The notes beneath the pieces are model-generated. The model was given only the letters and a program-made list of their open reading frames with translations, was not told the origin of the DNA and ran no database searches. Shown piece by piece: positions 1-8,786 of a stretch of DNA of 64,000 bases (position 1 is the stretch's first letter; every line of letters starts with the position of its first letter). The stretch spans positions 2,222,707 through 2,286,706 of the forward strand of contig NZ_JACCCL010000001.1 of NCBI RefSeq assembly GCF_013408665.1. The letters run 5' to 3'. This stretch comes from Sporosarcina sp. JAI121 (GTDB taxonomy: Bacteria > Bacillota > Bacilli > Bacillales_A > Planococcaceae). A program made the translations under genes and the position numbers.

Positions 1-503
1 ATGTCCGTATATATGACTGTTTTCACACCCACCGCTTCCAGTTCACGCAATAAGTCTACCGCTGATACATCACTCGTTTCCGTCCAGCCGTCCGTTGCAA
101 CGAAACCTTTTCTCGCGTCGATGGACACTGCAATTTTCTCGCCATACTTTTCAACAGCTTCCTTTAGAAACGGTTTATCCTGTATCGCTGCTGTTCCGAT
201 GATCACCCGGCTTACACCCGCTTCAATATGTGCGTCGATGATTTCCATCGTTCGGATTCCGCCGCCGACTTGCACAGGTATCGAAACACTCTTGGCAATC
301 GCCTGGATTGCGTCACGATTCAAGGAGTTACCTGTTTTAGCACCATCCAAATCGACGACGTGAATATATTCGGCACCTTGCTTTTCCCATTCCTTCGCCA
401 TCGCAGTCGGTGAATCATTGTAGATGATTTCCTGATTATAATCGCCCTGTATTAACCGAACACATTTTCCATCACGAATATCGATCGCTGGAAATAAAAT
501 CAT
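1..503 (-). CDS. hisA: HisA, ProFAR isomerase (partial, runs off window start)
   Basis: 1-(5-phosphoribosyl)-5-[(5-phosphoribosylamino)methylideneamino]imidazole-4-carboxamide isomerase, the Amadori step of cytoplasmic histidine synthesis. The minus-strand translation starts MILFPAIDIRDGKCVRL and continues through GDYNQE, VDLDGAKTG, VQVGGGIR and VIIGTAA, the phosphate-binding loops of the HisA TIM barrel; the catalytic Asp is in PAIDI. The ATG at 503 follows an AAAGGGGGAACTATC ribosome site. Only about 167 codons are in the window. It is the last visible gene of the his operon and is separated from hisB by a 197 bp repeat-containing gap, where Bacillus carries hisH. Confidence 0.95.
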   Translation of the reverse strand, partial: MILFPAIDIRDGKCVRLIQGDYNQEIIYNDSPTAMAKEWEKQGAEYIHVVDLDGAKTGNSLNRDAIQAIAKSVSIPVQVGGGIRTMEIIDAHIEAGVSRVIIGTAAIQDKPFLKEAVEKYGEKIAVSIDARKGFVATDGWTETSDVSAVDLLRELEAVGVKTVIYTD

Positions 504-542
504 GATAGTTCCCCCTTTTAATAATGTATAAAAATAAAGATT

Positions 543-668
543 TCCACTGAATCCGCTGCGACGCTCGGGGATGCCTCCCGCCATAAGCCAGACAACTTCG
601 TCATCAGTCTTATGGCTTCGGCTCCCCCTTATAAGACGCCTTCAATCTGTTTATTTAGGTATTCATTT
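543..668. repeat. dispersed hairpin repeat (family A), copy between hisB and hisA
   Basis: It carries the family core: CCACTGAATCCGCTGCGACG, GGGGATGCCTCCCGCCATAA, then an inverted copy of the GCCATAAG segment (CTTATGGC), and an AGACGCCTTC tail. The same core occurs at about 5.39, 7.33, 12.78, 27.4-28.0, 56.37, 58.45 and 62.9 kb. The inverted GCCATAAGCC / CTTATGGC arms would form a hairpin in RNA. No coding potential is seen. Confidence 0.8.
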
Positions 669-700
669 GTTCAATTATATAGGTGCTAAAAGAAATATTC

Positions 701-1285
701 TTATAGCATTCCCTTCGTTGATGGAATTCCTTTTACATCCGGATTGATTGCACTCGCTACACGCAATGCACGTCCGAATCCTTTGAAAATTGATTCGATA
801 ATATGGTGACTATTTTTACCATACTGTAAATTAATATGCAATGTCACTTTCGCATGGCTTGTGAACGCTTGGAAAAATTCTTCGACCAGCTCTGTATCGA
901 ATTCCCCTACTTTATCTTTTAAACCGTCTACGTTATAGACGAAAAACGGACGCCCGCTAATATCAATGGAAACTGTCGATAACGCTTCATCCATCGGTGT
1001 CGACACCGTCGCGTAGCGCTCGATGCCTTCCTTCGTACCAATACTCTCATAGAAAGCCTGTCCCAAGGCTATGCCGATATCTTCGACGGAGTGATGCTGA
1101 TCCACTTCGATGTCTCCATCACAATCGACCGTCAAATCGAATCGACCATGATTGGTGAACAACGTCAACATGTGATCCAGAAAGCCGACACTTGTTTTTA
1201 TAATTGATTTTCCGCTGCCATCAATCGCAAAGTCCAATTCAATCTTCGTCTCTGCTGTCTGTCTTGAAATCGATTTACTTCGCAT
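701..1285 (-). CDS. hisB: HisB, imidazoleglycerol-phosphate dehydratase
   Basis: Converts imidazole glycerol phosphate to imidazole acetol phosphate, step 6 of histidine synthesis; a Mn-dependent 24-mer in the cytoplasm. Family motifs visible are HHSVEDIGIALGQA (metal-binding HHxxED) in the middle and KNSHHIIESIFKGFGRALR near the C-terminus; the ~194 residue length fits the monofunctional Gram-positive enzyme. A longer frame opens at 1321, but the ATG at 1285 is preceded by AAAGGCGG and gives the usual N-terminus MRSKSISRQTAETKIEL. It overlaps the end of hisD by 11 bp, so the two are translationally linked. Confidence 0.97.
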   Translation of the reverse strand: MRSKSISRQTAETKIELDFAIDGSGKSIIKTSVGFLDHMLTLFTNHGRFDLTVDCDGDIEVDQHHSVEDIGIALGQAFYESIGTKEGIERYATVSTPMDEALSTVSIDISGRPFFVYNVDGLKDKVGEFDTELVEEFFQAFTSHAKVTLHINLQYGKNSHHIIESIFKGFGRALRVASAINPDVKGIPSTKGML

Positions 1286-2564
1286 TCTGATCCGCCTTTC
1301 TAACTTGAATTGAATTTGCATGGGCTGTTAACCCTTCCGCATTCGCTATTGCGATAATGTCATCTGATACGTCTTGCAGTGCCGCCTCAGTATATTGGAT
1401 GATGCTTGATTTTTTCATAAAATCGTAAACACCCAACGGTGATGAAAATGCTGATGTCCCACTTGTCGGCAATGTATGGTTAGGACCTGCCATATAATCG
1501 CCCAGTGCCTCCGGTGAGTAGTTCCCTAAAAAGATTGCGCCTGCATTGTGAATGAACGGCAATTGTTCCATCGGATTTTCCACCATAAGCTGTAAATGTT
1601 CCGGCGCCAGTTTATTGACGAAGTCAAAGGCTTCATCCAATGAATCGACGAGAATGATACGGCCATTATCGGTTATCGATGCTACTATGATGCTCTGCCG
1701 ATCGGCTCGTTCGATTTGGTTCGCCACTTCTTTTTGAAGCGCTTCAGCGAATGTACGGCTTGTCGTCACACAGATTGCTGTTGCACGTTCATCATGCTCC
1801 GCTTGAGATAACAAGTCCGCTGCGACAAACGCGGGAATCGCACTGTCGTCTGCCACGACACAAATTTCGCTCGGTCCCGCAATCATATCGATTGCAACGT
1901 CACCGAACACCCATTTTTTAGCCCGTGCCACAAATGCATTGCCCGGTCCGGTGATCTTCGCTACTTTTTCCACCGTCTCCGTTCCATATGCCAAGGCCGC
2001 AATCGCCTGTGCACCGCCGATTTTATACACAACGTCGACACCAGCTTCTTGCGCAGCTATGAGTACATGGGGATTAACCTTGCCGTCTTGTTGGGGCGGT
2101 GTCACCATGGCGATGCGTTCCACTCCCGCAATCTTTGCCGGGATGGAATTCATCAAAACCGTAGAAGGATAGGCCGCTTTACCTCCTGGTACGTAGATGC
2201 CGACACTTTCAAGCGGGGTCACTTTCTGTCCAAGAACAATGCCTTTTTCTTGATTGATGAACCAGGACTGTTCTTTTTGAACTTCATGGAATGCAGTGAT
2301 TTTTTCCTTTGCTCTTCGCAACGCGCCTAAAAACTCTGCTGATATCAATGTCTGTGCTTCAACGAACTCTTCGGATGAGACTGTCAGTTCCTCAAGCAGT
2401 ACGCCGTCAAACTTTTCAGTATAGCTTTTTAGTGCCTGATCTCCATTTTCACGCACTGTTCCGATAATTTCAAGCACAGTTCGATCGAGTTCAAGATCAT
2501 TTGATTGTAGAGACGTTTGTTTCCCTATTTCATCTGTATATTTTTTCAACGTTACAATTCTCAT
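1275..2564 (-). CDS. hisD: HisD, histidinol dehydrogenase
   Basis: Zn-dependent, NAD-dependent oxidation of L-histidinol to L-histidine via the aldehyde, the last two steps of the pathway. The 429 residues match the family length. Motifs include VGIYVPGGKAAYPSTVLMN, KITGPGNAFVARAKK, IDMIAGPSE, LLSQAEHDE and NKLAPEHLQL, with the catalytic Glu/His in the EHD and APEHL segments. The ATG at 2564 follows GGAGTGATGATAC, whose TGA is the hisG stop, so spacing to hisG is 6 bp. Third visible gene of the operon. Confidence 0.97.
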   Translation of the reverse strand: MRIVTLKKYTDEIGKQTSLQSNDLELDRTVLEIIGTVRENGDQALKSYTEKFDGVLLEELTVSSEEFVEAQTLISAEFLGALRRAKEKITAFHEVQKEQSWFINQEKGIVLGQKVTPLESVGIYVPGGKAAYPSTVLMNSIPAKIAGVERIAMVTPPQQDGKVNPHVLIAAQEAGVDVVYKIGGAQAIAALAYGTETVEKVAKITGPGNAFVARAKKWVFGDVAIDMIAGPSEICVVADDSAIPAFVAADLLSQAEHDERATAICVTTSRTFAEALQKEVANQIERADRQSIIVASITDNGRIILVDSLDEAFDFVNKLAPEHLQLMVENPMEQLPFIHNAGAIFLGNYSPEALGDYMAGPNHTLPTSGTSAFSSPLGVYDFMKKSSIIQYTEAALQDVSDDIIAIANAEGLTAHANSIQVRKADQNAK

Positions 2565-2570
2565 GTATCA

Positions 2571-3197
2571 TCACTCCAATACTGCTTTTAAGTCCGATAT
2601 GAATTGCTGGATCTGATTTGTCCTCGTCGCATAACTTGCTTTATTAACTATCAATCGTGCACTGACGTCGGCAATTTCCTCTAAGACGACCAACCCATTT
2701 TCTTTCAATGTCTTCCCGGATTCCACAATGTCGACGATGACATCGGACATGCCGATAAGTGGAGCCAACTCGATGGAACCATTCAATTTGATCGTTTCGA
2801 TACGAATACCTTTGCTGTCAAAATAGGCTTTCGTTACACCCGGATATTTTGAAGCCACCGTCAATAATGTACTGCTCGGAAATTGTTTATCAGGAAAACC
2901 GGCCACAGCAAGCTGGCATTTTCCGATGCCAAGATCCAATAGTTCATAGACATCGACCGGATCTTCCATAATCGTATCCTTGCCGACAATGCCGATATCG
3001 GCTGCCCCTTTTTCAACGTAAGTCGGCACATCGACCGCTTTCACAAATATAAGTTTAACCTTATTTTCGTCATCATATATTACTAGCTTTCTGCTTTTAT
3101 CATGAAAGTCGGAAAAACGGATACCCGCTTTTTCAAAAAACGTTAACGCTTTGTCTGCTGTTCTCCCCTTCGCCATCGCGATAGTCAGATGTGTCAT
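2571..3197 (-). CDS. hisG: HisG, ATP phosphoribosyltransferase catalytic subunit (short form)
   Basis: First committed step of histidine synthesis: ATP plus PRPP gives phosphoribosyl-ATP. At 208 residues it is the short HisG form, which lacks the C-terminal regulatory domain and works only as a hetero-octamer with HisZ; hisZ is directly upstream. Motifs seen are LTIAMAKGR at the N-terminus, KAVDVPTYVEKGAADIGIVG and the PRPP-binding segment DVIVDIVESGKTLKENGL. The start codon overlaps the hisZ stop in ATGA, indicating coupled translation and matched stoichiometry. Confidence 0.97.
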   Translation of the reverse strand: MTHLTIAMAKGRTADKALTFFEKAGIRFSDFHDKSRKLVIYDDENKVKLIFVKAVDVPTYVEKGAADIGIVGKDTIMEDPVDVYELLDLGIGKCQLAVAGFPDKQFPSSTLLTVASKYPGVTKAYFDSKGIRIETIKLNGSIELAPLIGMSDVIVDIVESGKTLKENGLVVLEEIADVSARLIVNKASYATRTNQIQQFISDLKAVLE

Positions 3198-4432
3198 TTC
3201 GGTTCAAGCCCCCCAACAAGTAACTCGAGTAATTCTTTTAAATTCGAAAACTGGACGTTTTTCCCTTTATAGAGAAATGAATTGCTTTCTTTTTCCAAAC
3301 AAATCGAGTAAACGCTTTGCCGTAAATCTGCATGTTCTTTTCGTTCAGAAAATGATAGAACACTATAATTCCGTTCTCGTAATTCATTTGCAATTGAAAT
3401 GGCCTGTTCTAAACGGCTATCAGCATAAGTGATTTTGATATCAATCGGCAAACGGGAAGTGACTTCCCTACTTTCAGTCGCTTTCACCAACGATTCAATT
3501 TCACAGGCAAAACCGATTGCGGGTAACGCTGTGCCGAACTCGGCTCCTAACCCGTCATAGCGGCCGCCCATTAAAACCGGTTTGCCGAACTTCTCTACAT
3601 ATCCTTGAAAAATCACGCCTGAATAGTAGCCCATGTGGTTGATCAGTCCTAAATCCATGACGATATACTGTTCCAATCCGTACAATTTCAATATACTGAA
3701 GATATCCATCAAGTAATCGAGCGTATCCTGTATTTTTTCAGTCAAGGCAATGCCTTTTGTCCGTTCAATTACATCTGCAGGGTTGCCATATAAGAATGGT
3801 ATCCGTTCGATTACCTCTCTCACTTCATCCTTAATTTCTAAACTCTTAAGGAACGGTCCTATCTCCACTACATTTTTCGCTTGAATCAATGATTTCAATT
3901 GGTCGATTTGTAGTGGCGTAAGTGGAAGGCCGCGGACAAGTTCATTGAAAAATCCTGCATGCCCCAACTCAATTTTGATGTCGTTGAAACCTAGATCTTT
4001 CATCAAATGACAACCAAGTGCAATTACTTCTGCATCCGCCTCGGCGGAACTTTCACAGAAGTATTCAATGCCCGCCTGTGTCCGCTCAATGCTATCATTT
4101 CGATCAATGGGCTGACGAAACACTTCCTGTACGTAAAAGTATCGAAGTTCGCTTGATAGATCCGGGAAGTTTTGGGCCAATTCCCGTGTGATTGGAATCG
4201 TGACATCGGGCCGCAAGACTAACACTTGCCCGGTATGATCGATCACTTTTATCATTTCATTCTGATTGATTGAACTCTTCACTTTTGAGTAGAGGTCATA
4301 CTGCTCGAATGCTGATGTTTTGATACGTTTATAGCCGTATGTTGTAAAACGTTTATTGATGGTTTTAATGATTCTTTCAAACTTTTCATTATCACTTAAC
4401 ATCCGTTCAGGATAAACTTCGTTTAAGACCAT
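3194..4432 (-). CDS. hisZ: HisZ, ATP phosphoribosyltransferase regulatory subunit
   Basis: Histidyl-tRNA-synthetase-like subunit that activates short HisG and mediates histidine feedback. The sequence has class II synthetase-type stretches: VLRPDVTIPITR (motif 2 region), YYSGVIFQGYVEKFGKPVLMGGRYD and LPAIGFACEIE (motif 3 region). It lacks a C-terminal anticodon-binding domain of HisRS length. A GTG at 4441 is in frame, but the ATG at 4432, eight bases after GAGGGG, is the better start. First gene of the operon, read from the promoter at 4481-4509. Confidence 0.93.
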   Translation of the reverse strand: MVLNEVYPERMLSDNEKFERIIKTINKRFTTYGYKRIKTSAFEQYDLYSKVKSSINQNEMIKVIDHTGQVLVLRPDVTIPITRELAQNFPDLSSELRYFYVQEVFRQPIDRNDSIERTQAGIEYFCESSAEADAEVIALGCHLMKDLGFNDIKIELGHAGFFNELVRGLPLTPLQIDQLKSLIQAKNVVEIGPFLKSLEIKDEVREVIERIPFLYGNPADVIERTKGIALTEKIQDTLDYLMDIFSILKLYGLEQYIVMDLGLINHMGYYSGVIFQGYVEKFGKPVLMGGRYDGLGAEFGTALPAIGFACEIESLVKATESREVTSRLPIDIKITYADSRLEQAISIANELRERNYSVLSFSERKEHADLRQSVYSICLEKESNSFLYKGKNVQFSNLKELLELLVGGLEPK

Positions 4433-4464
4433 TTCCAACACCCCTCACTTTACTGCTTTACTAG

Positions 4465-4480
4465 ACTAAAGTTATTTAGT
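4465..4480. promoter_or_regulatory. candidate operator of the his operon
   Basis: Inverted repeat ACTAAA-GTTA-TTTAGT lying immediately downstream of the -10 box of the his promoter, over the likely transcription start. The position is that of a repressor site. A TrpR-family histidine regulator (YerC/HisR type) is known in Bacillales, but assignment to it is inference. Confidence 0.45.
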
Positions 4481-4509
4481 ACTATAAAGGTATACCAACG
4501 AAATGTCAA
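4481..4509 (-). promoter_or_regulatory. sigma-A promoter of the his operon
   Basis: On the minus strand, TTGACA (4509-4504), a 17 bp spacer and TATAGT (4486-4481): a near-consensus housekeeping promoter about 50 bp before hisZ. The divergent hisJ ribosome site lies just beyond the -35 box. Confidence 0.75.
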
Positions 4510-4527
4510 TAGGAGGATTGATTATTA

Positions 4528-5325
4528 ATGTTCGATTATCACATGCACAGTTCATTCTCAGCAGATTGCCCAGTTTCTATGGAAGATATGATTGATGGAG
4601 CGATTCAAAAAGGCTTGACCGAAATTTGTTTTACTGAACATATCGATTATGAATACCCGGATGATACAATCTTTTTTGATTTTGATAAAAAGGAATACGC
4701 AAGTAAATTGATGGAGATGCAGAAAGTATATAAAGGACGTATTCATATTAAAAAAGGCGTTGAAATCGGTGTACAACCTCATATCCTACATAAATACGAA
4801 GAACTGATGGACAAGGAAACATTCGACTTCGTCATCTGCTCTATGCATACGGTCGAGAAAAAAGGATTGCACTACGGAGAATTTTTTGAGGATAAAACAT
4901 TGGAAGAAGCATACGGAATTTATTATGGAGAGTTGTTGTACTGCATAAAAAATTATAAACGATATAATATTCTCGGTCACGCCGACCTGGTCAAAAGGTA
5001 TACAAAAAAGAATTGCGTTAATCCTTTTCATGATGAATTGAGAGAGATTTTCAACGTCCTCATTCCTGAAGGCAAAGGTATTGAATTGAATACGTCCGGG
5101 GTCCGCTACGGCATGTCGGGCGGAATGCCAAGTGACGATATTTTAAAACTTTATAAACAATGCGGCGGTGAAATCATCACACTCGGTTCAGATGCACATA
5201 AACCGGAGGATATCGCATTCCAGTTCAGTGAATCACTGCAATTATTGGAGTCGATTGGATTCAATTATATCACTACATTTGATAAACAAGAACCGAAGTT
5301 CCATGCCATCAGCAGTCTCATATGA
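4528..5325 (+). CDS. hisJ: HisJ-type histidinol-phosphatase (PHP family)
   Basis: Dephosphorylates histidinol phosphate to histidinol, the step between HisC and HisD. The 265-residue protein opens with MFDYHMHSSFSADCP, the metal-binding HxH of PHP phosphoesterases, followed by ITEHID-like CFTEHIDYEYPDD, CSMHTVEKKG, NILGHADLVKRY and TLGSDAHKPEDI, which supply the further metal ligands. AGGAGG lies 11 bases before the ATG. Divergent from the his operon and followed by a strong terminator, so transcribed alone. Confidence 0.93.
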   Translation: MFDYHMHSSFSADCPVSMEDMIDGAIQKGLTEICFTEHIDYEYPDDTIFFDFDKKEYASKLMEMQKVYKGRIHIKKGVEIGVQPHILHKYEELMDKETFDFVICSMHTVEKKGLHYGEFFEDKTLEEAYGIYYGELLYCIKNYKRYNILGHADLVKRYTKKNCVNPFHDELREIFNVLIPEGKGIELNTSGVRYGMSGGMPSDDILKLYKQCGGEIITLGSDAHKPEDIAFQFSESLQLLESIGFNYITTFDKQEPKFHAISSLI

Positions 5326-5327
5326 AT

Positions 5328-5376
5328 AAAACGTGCATATACCCCTTCTCTAAAAGGGATATATGCACGTTTTTTA
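5328..5376 (+). terminator. terminator after hisJ
   Basis: AAAACGTGCATAT paired with ATATGCACGTTTT around an inner CCCTT/AAGGG stem, ending in a T run. Confidence 0.85.
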
Positions 5377-5387
5377 TTAACCTAATG

Positions 5388-5480
5388 TATGTTGAAGTGC
5401 AGATTGCCTTCAAATACGCTTCGGGAATGCCTTCCGCCATAAGCCAGACAGCCTGTGCTACGTTCAAAAAACGTCATCAA
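5388..5480. repeat. family A repeat, decayed copy
   Basis: Retains TACGCTTCGGGAATGCCTTC, CGCCATAAGCCAGACAG and flanking GTTGAAGTGCAGATT, but the second hairpin arm is lost. Between the hisJ terminator and the end of the SLH gene. Confidence 0.55.
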
Positions 5481-5497
5481 TAACTCAACTTATCTAT

Positions 5498-7150
5498 TTA
5501 CTTCGCCTGCTTCAATAAGGACGTGAAGTTAACAACTATTTTTGCAGCTTGTGCACGTGTCGTAGAATTGCTTGGCATGAATTTCCCTTCATAGCCGGTT
5601 GTAACGTTTAGTTCGTGGAGCATGGAGATAGCATTTATCGTTTCCTCATCATAGTTACCGATGTCAGAATAAGGTGCTTTGCTGAATGCTGTGTATGGCT
5701 TACCGGATACGTTCCGATAAGCACGTTCTATCATCAAAGCCAGCTGTGCACGCGTCACTGCCTCAGTGGGCTTGAAATTACCTCTGTCACCTTTAACAAT
5801 TCCATATTTGTAAGCAGCATTGATTTCCGCTTTTGTTTGATCTGCATAGTTGTTAATATCGCCAAATGGAGCCGTTTCGTCCGTTTTCAAATCCAGAGCA
5901 CGAACGATTATTGCCGCCGCTTGCACCCGCGTCAGTTTCTGATTCGGTTTGAATGTACCGTCCGTATAGCCGCCGATGATTCCGGCTGCCGCCGCCTGTT
6001 CAATGTAGTTTTTCAAACCGTTATCCGCAATATCCTTGAATTGTGAATGAACAGAAACCGCCGTCGTTACTTTTACACTTGGAGTATGGATACTTTTGTT
6101 TCCAGCTTCATCGACCGCTACGATTGAAAAGTCATACACTGCATTTCCAGCAAGTTTTTCAATTTTGTAAGAGAAAACGTCACCCTTTACGGTAACTATT
6201 TTTTCTTTCCCACTATAGAGCTCATAGCTAGTCACTGCTACATTATCGACAGCGGGCTTCCAATTCAGGATAACCGAATCCGTTTCCACCAACCCGGCTG
6301 CAAGGCTGTTAGCTGGAATCCATGGGCTGGTCGTTAGCATGTTCAGCCAAAATTGCTCAGCCACTTTTTGATAACCAGCTTCACTCAAGTGGATATTTTC
6401 CGGGTTCGGTAGGTAAGCCAAATGGTCAACTGCAATCGTGTCGCTCGTTGGAACGAAGTGAGCCGCCGACCCTATGAGTCCCATCTGAATTCCTTTATTC
6501 AAAGAATCCAACAGTTGGTTCAGCAATGGTTGCATCTCTTCAGTCATATACGGGAACGGATTGTAGTAACCCATCACATACACTTCGGCCTTCGGGTTGA
6601 TTTGAGCAATCTGAGTCATAATCGTTTTATAATTGATTGCTACTTGCTGTATTGCCGTAGCCATCAATTGAGGATCGACAGTGGCAGTACCCGTCGCAGT
6701 TTTTTTTTGGACAAGTGGTAATACATCGTTCGCCCCCGCACTGATCGTGATGATTTCAGCTTCGGCAATCGACTGTTGAAGCGCTACCGCAACCTCTTCA
6801 TAGCCAATTCCATATACATCCTTTTTTACGTCCATCCGGATATCTTTCACGATGTCGCCTGTTGTATATTTGGGAAACGAGAAACCTTTGTTGAAAGATT
6901 TTAGAGCCCCTATGGAATGAAATGACTCAGCAAGAAAATCCGTATATCCTTTTCCAAGGGCATTTTCCGGGGTCACGCCGGCTGCCAAAGAATCACCCAA
7001 CGCTAAATAATCAATTGGTGCTAGCCAAGAAGGTGACTCTGTATCAACCGGATTAATTTCCTCCGCCGAAAAATGTAACGGTACTGCAATCATTTGAAGC
7101 ATGAGTGCGACTGCGAAAAGCAATCTGAACTTCAGCATCTTGTTAATCAT
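5498..7150 (-). CDS. secreted SGNH/GDSL esterase with fibronectin III and three SLH domains
   Basis: Predicted cell-surface hydrolase of 550 residues. From the N-terminus: a signal peptide (KFRLLFAVALMLQMIAVPLHFSAEE), an SGNH hydrolase domain with block I YLALGDSLAAG near residue 52, ISAGANDVL and a late block with NIHLSEAGYQ (catalytic His), a fibronectin-III-like domain (about 290-375, VILNWKPAVDNVAVTSYEL) and three SLH modules beginning FKDIADN, PFGDINN and PYSDIGN, each with an RAQAA-type end. SLH modules bind pyruvylated wall polymer, so the enzyme is likely wall-anchored; its substrate cannot be read from sequence. An in-frame ATG at 7183 exists, but GGGGGAAAA precedes the ATG at 7150. 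Confidence 0.9.
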   Translation of the reverse strand: MINKMLKFRLLFAVALMLQMIAVPLHFSAEEINPVDTESPSWLAPIDYLALGDSLAAGVTPENALGKGYTDFLAESFHSIGALKSFNKGFSFPKYTTGDIVKDIRMDVKKDVYGIGYEEVAVALQQSIAEAEIITISAGANDVLPLVQKKTATGTATVDPQLMATAIQQVAINYKTIMTQIAQINPKAEVYVMGYYNPFPYMTEEMQPLLNQLLDSLNKGIQMGLIGSAAHFVPTSDTIAVDHLAYLPNPENIHLSEAGYQKVAEQFWLNMLTTSPWIPANSLAAGLVETDSVILNWKPAVDNVAVTSYELYSGKEKIVTVKGDVFSYKIEKLAGNAVYDFSIVAVDEAGNKSIHTPSVKVTTAVSVHSQFKDIADNGLKNYIEQAAAAGIIGGYTDGTFKPNQKLTRVQAAAIIVRALDLKTDETAPFGDINNYADQTKAEINAAYKYGIVKGDRGNFKPTEAVTRAQLALMIERAYRNVSGKPYTAFSKAPYSDIGNYDEETINAISMLHELNVTTGYEGKFMPSNSTTRAQAAKIVVNFTSLLKQAK

Positions 7151-7480
7151 TTTTCCCCCGCTTTCAATTTCGATAGTTCTCATCCCTTCTTTCTACCTGC
7201 TATTTCTCCGTCAGCTCCACAACTACGCACGAATTAGTCCTTCACTACCATTAATTCGCCGTCCAATAAAAGTATTCCTTTACCATTACTTTTTGCGCCC
7301 TGTGTAATAATTATACAAGTAAATACCTATGTAGCTGCCTGATATAAGAGACCGCTCTACCCCCCCTTATAAGGCGCCTACGCTGTATTCATTTGTTCAA
7401 CAAATTTAATAGTCATTTAGTCACCTCATATAAAGTAGTATACTCAATCATACATTTTGTATAGCCTCACGTTGAAATAT
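7151..7480. repeat. intergenic region with a decayed family A repeat (about 7325-7420)
   Basis: The part at 7325-7420 keeps CCCCCCTTATAAGGCGCCTA and ATTCATTTGTTCAAC, the right half of the family A repeat; the left hairpin is missing. The rest (7184-7320) has no feature I recognise beyond AT-rich sequence upstream of the esterase gene. Confidence 0.5.
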
Positions 7481-7522
7481 AAAACGCGCATCCGCCAATG
7501 GGTCACTGGCTGATGCGCGTTT
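7481..7522 (-). terminator. terminator of the ABC/DUF218 operon
   Basis: AAACGCGCATC paired with GATGCGCGTTT around an 18-base loop; on the minus strand it ends in a T run just after the DUF218 stop codon. Confidence 0.85.
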
Positions 7523-8111
7523 ATTTCCCCACAATATACGTTTTCAGAAGAGCGATGCGTTCGCGGCTGATCAACTTTGCTGCTACCACCTTAGGCGTTC
7601 TAGCCGCCACCGCATCGGTTTGCAGATTGAGATTCGAAGCAAGTTTCCGTGCTCTTGCCAGATGATAATCACTTGTAATGATCGTTACAGACTCCACTTC
7701 ATCAGGCAGTAATGCTTTCGAGAATAGTATGTTTTCATATGTCGAAGTGGAGGCAGTTTCAAGTAGAAGTCGTTCTTCGGCAATGCCGTTCCTAGTTAAA
7801 AACTGTCTCATCGCTTCTGCTTCGCTCATTGGTTCATCGGGACCTTGCCCGCCGGACAGTATCATTTTCACGTGGGGATTGTCATGTGCATATCTCAACG
7901 TAGCGTCTAACCGATACTGCAATGACAGCGACGGCGCATCCCTTTTCACTTTGGCTCCGAGCACGATTGCATAGTCATTCGTTCCATCCGCGACCAGTTC
8001 TACTCCTTCATCCATCCATGTTCCTGTCAGTTGCCACAAGTAAATGCCCGACATGGCGATTACGAAAACACATACTATAGCTACCTTCCTCCACCTCTTC
8101 AATACAATCAC
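7521..8111 (-). CDS. DUF218 (YdcF/SanA/ElyC-like) membrane-anchored protein
   Basis: About 196 residues: an N-terminal membrane anchor (VAIVCVFVIAMSGIYLW, residues 8-25), then a DUF218 domain with DYAIVLGAKVK, MILSGGQGPDEPMSEAEAMRQFL, ETASTSTYENILFSK and VTIITSDYHLARA. Relatives act in envelope or vancomycin-tolerance functions (SanA) or lipid-carrier metabolism (ElyC) in E. coli; the biochemical activity is unsettled. The GTG start directly follows the ATPase stop (TGAGTG), so this is the last gene of the unit. A functional tie to the transporter is suggested only by that coupling. Confidence 0.8.
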   Translation of the reverse strand: MIVLKRWRKVAIVCVFVIAMSGIYLWQLTGTWMDEGVELVADGTNDYAIVLGAKVKRDAPSLSLQYRLDATLRYAHDNPHVKMILSGGQGPDEPMSEAEAMRQFLTRNGIAEERLLLETASTSTYENILFSKALLPDEVESVTIITSDYHLARARKLASNLNLQTDAVAARTPKVVAAKLISRERIALLKTYIVGK

Positions 8112-8786
8112 TCATTTCAACTGCTCTACGGCAATTTCATTCTTTGTCAATAAATCCATATAAAAAGGATCTTTCCCAATTGAATAAACACGGTCACAAA
8201 GCGTTGTAATTTCGTCCATATCATGGGATGTATACATAATCATCTTCCCATCACTTTTCGCCAAGTTATGCAAATACGAACCGATTTCTATTTTTGATTT
8301 TAGATCGATGCCGACTGTAGGTTCATCTAGCAGCAGCAAAACCGGATCATTGAGAAGGCTGATAGCCAAATTCAATTTCCTTTTCATACCACCAGACAAC
8401 GACCGGACCTCCTCTTTCCACTGGGTCAATTGCATATCCACACACAATTGTCGGCATTCTTCTTTTGTATGCTTTTTCCATGAAAGCTTTTCAAAAAACT
8501 GCATATTCTCCTCAACGGTGAATTCTTCCCATACCGCTATGTCTTGTGGAACATAACCGATTAACCGCCTGATTGTCTTGAAACCGTCCGTATATGAAAA
8601 TCCTTCCAGCTCAATCTCTCCCAGCGTCGGCTGCATAACTGTCGCCAATAGTTCAAGCAGTGTTGATTTGCCCGCCCCGTTTTCCCCTACAAGGCCTACA
8701 ATTTCCCCTGGTTTCATTTGTAAGGTGACATTTTCAAATACGGTCTTCTCTTTATACTTTTTCTGAAGTCCTGTCACTTCAAGCAT
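8112..8786 (-). CDS. ABC transporter ATP-binding protein
   Basis: ATPase subunit of a two-permease ABC-2 type system. Walker A is GENGAGKST (near residue 40), the signature is SLSGGMKRKL, Walker B is LLLLDEPT and the switch His is in TSHDMDE. The 224 residues fit a single nucleotide-binding domain. The ATG at 8786 follows AAAGGGGGAGAG; an in-frame upstream ATG at 8828 has no such site. The start overlaps the upstream permease gene by 8 bp, so the subunits are coupled. Confidence 0.92.
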   Translation of the reverse strand: MLEVTGLQKKYKEKTVFENVTLQMKPGEIVGLVGENGAGKSTLLELLATVMQPTLGEIELEGFSYTDGFKTIRRLIGYVPQDIAVWEEFTVEENMQFFEKLSWKKHTKEECRQLCVDMQLTQWKEEVRSLSGGMKRKLNLAISLLNDPVLLLLDEPTVGIDLKSKIEIGSYLHNLAKSDGKMIMYTSHDMDEITTLCDRVYSIGKDPFYMDLLTKNEIAVEQLK

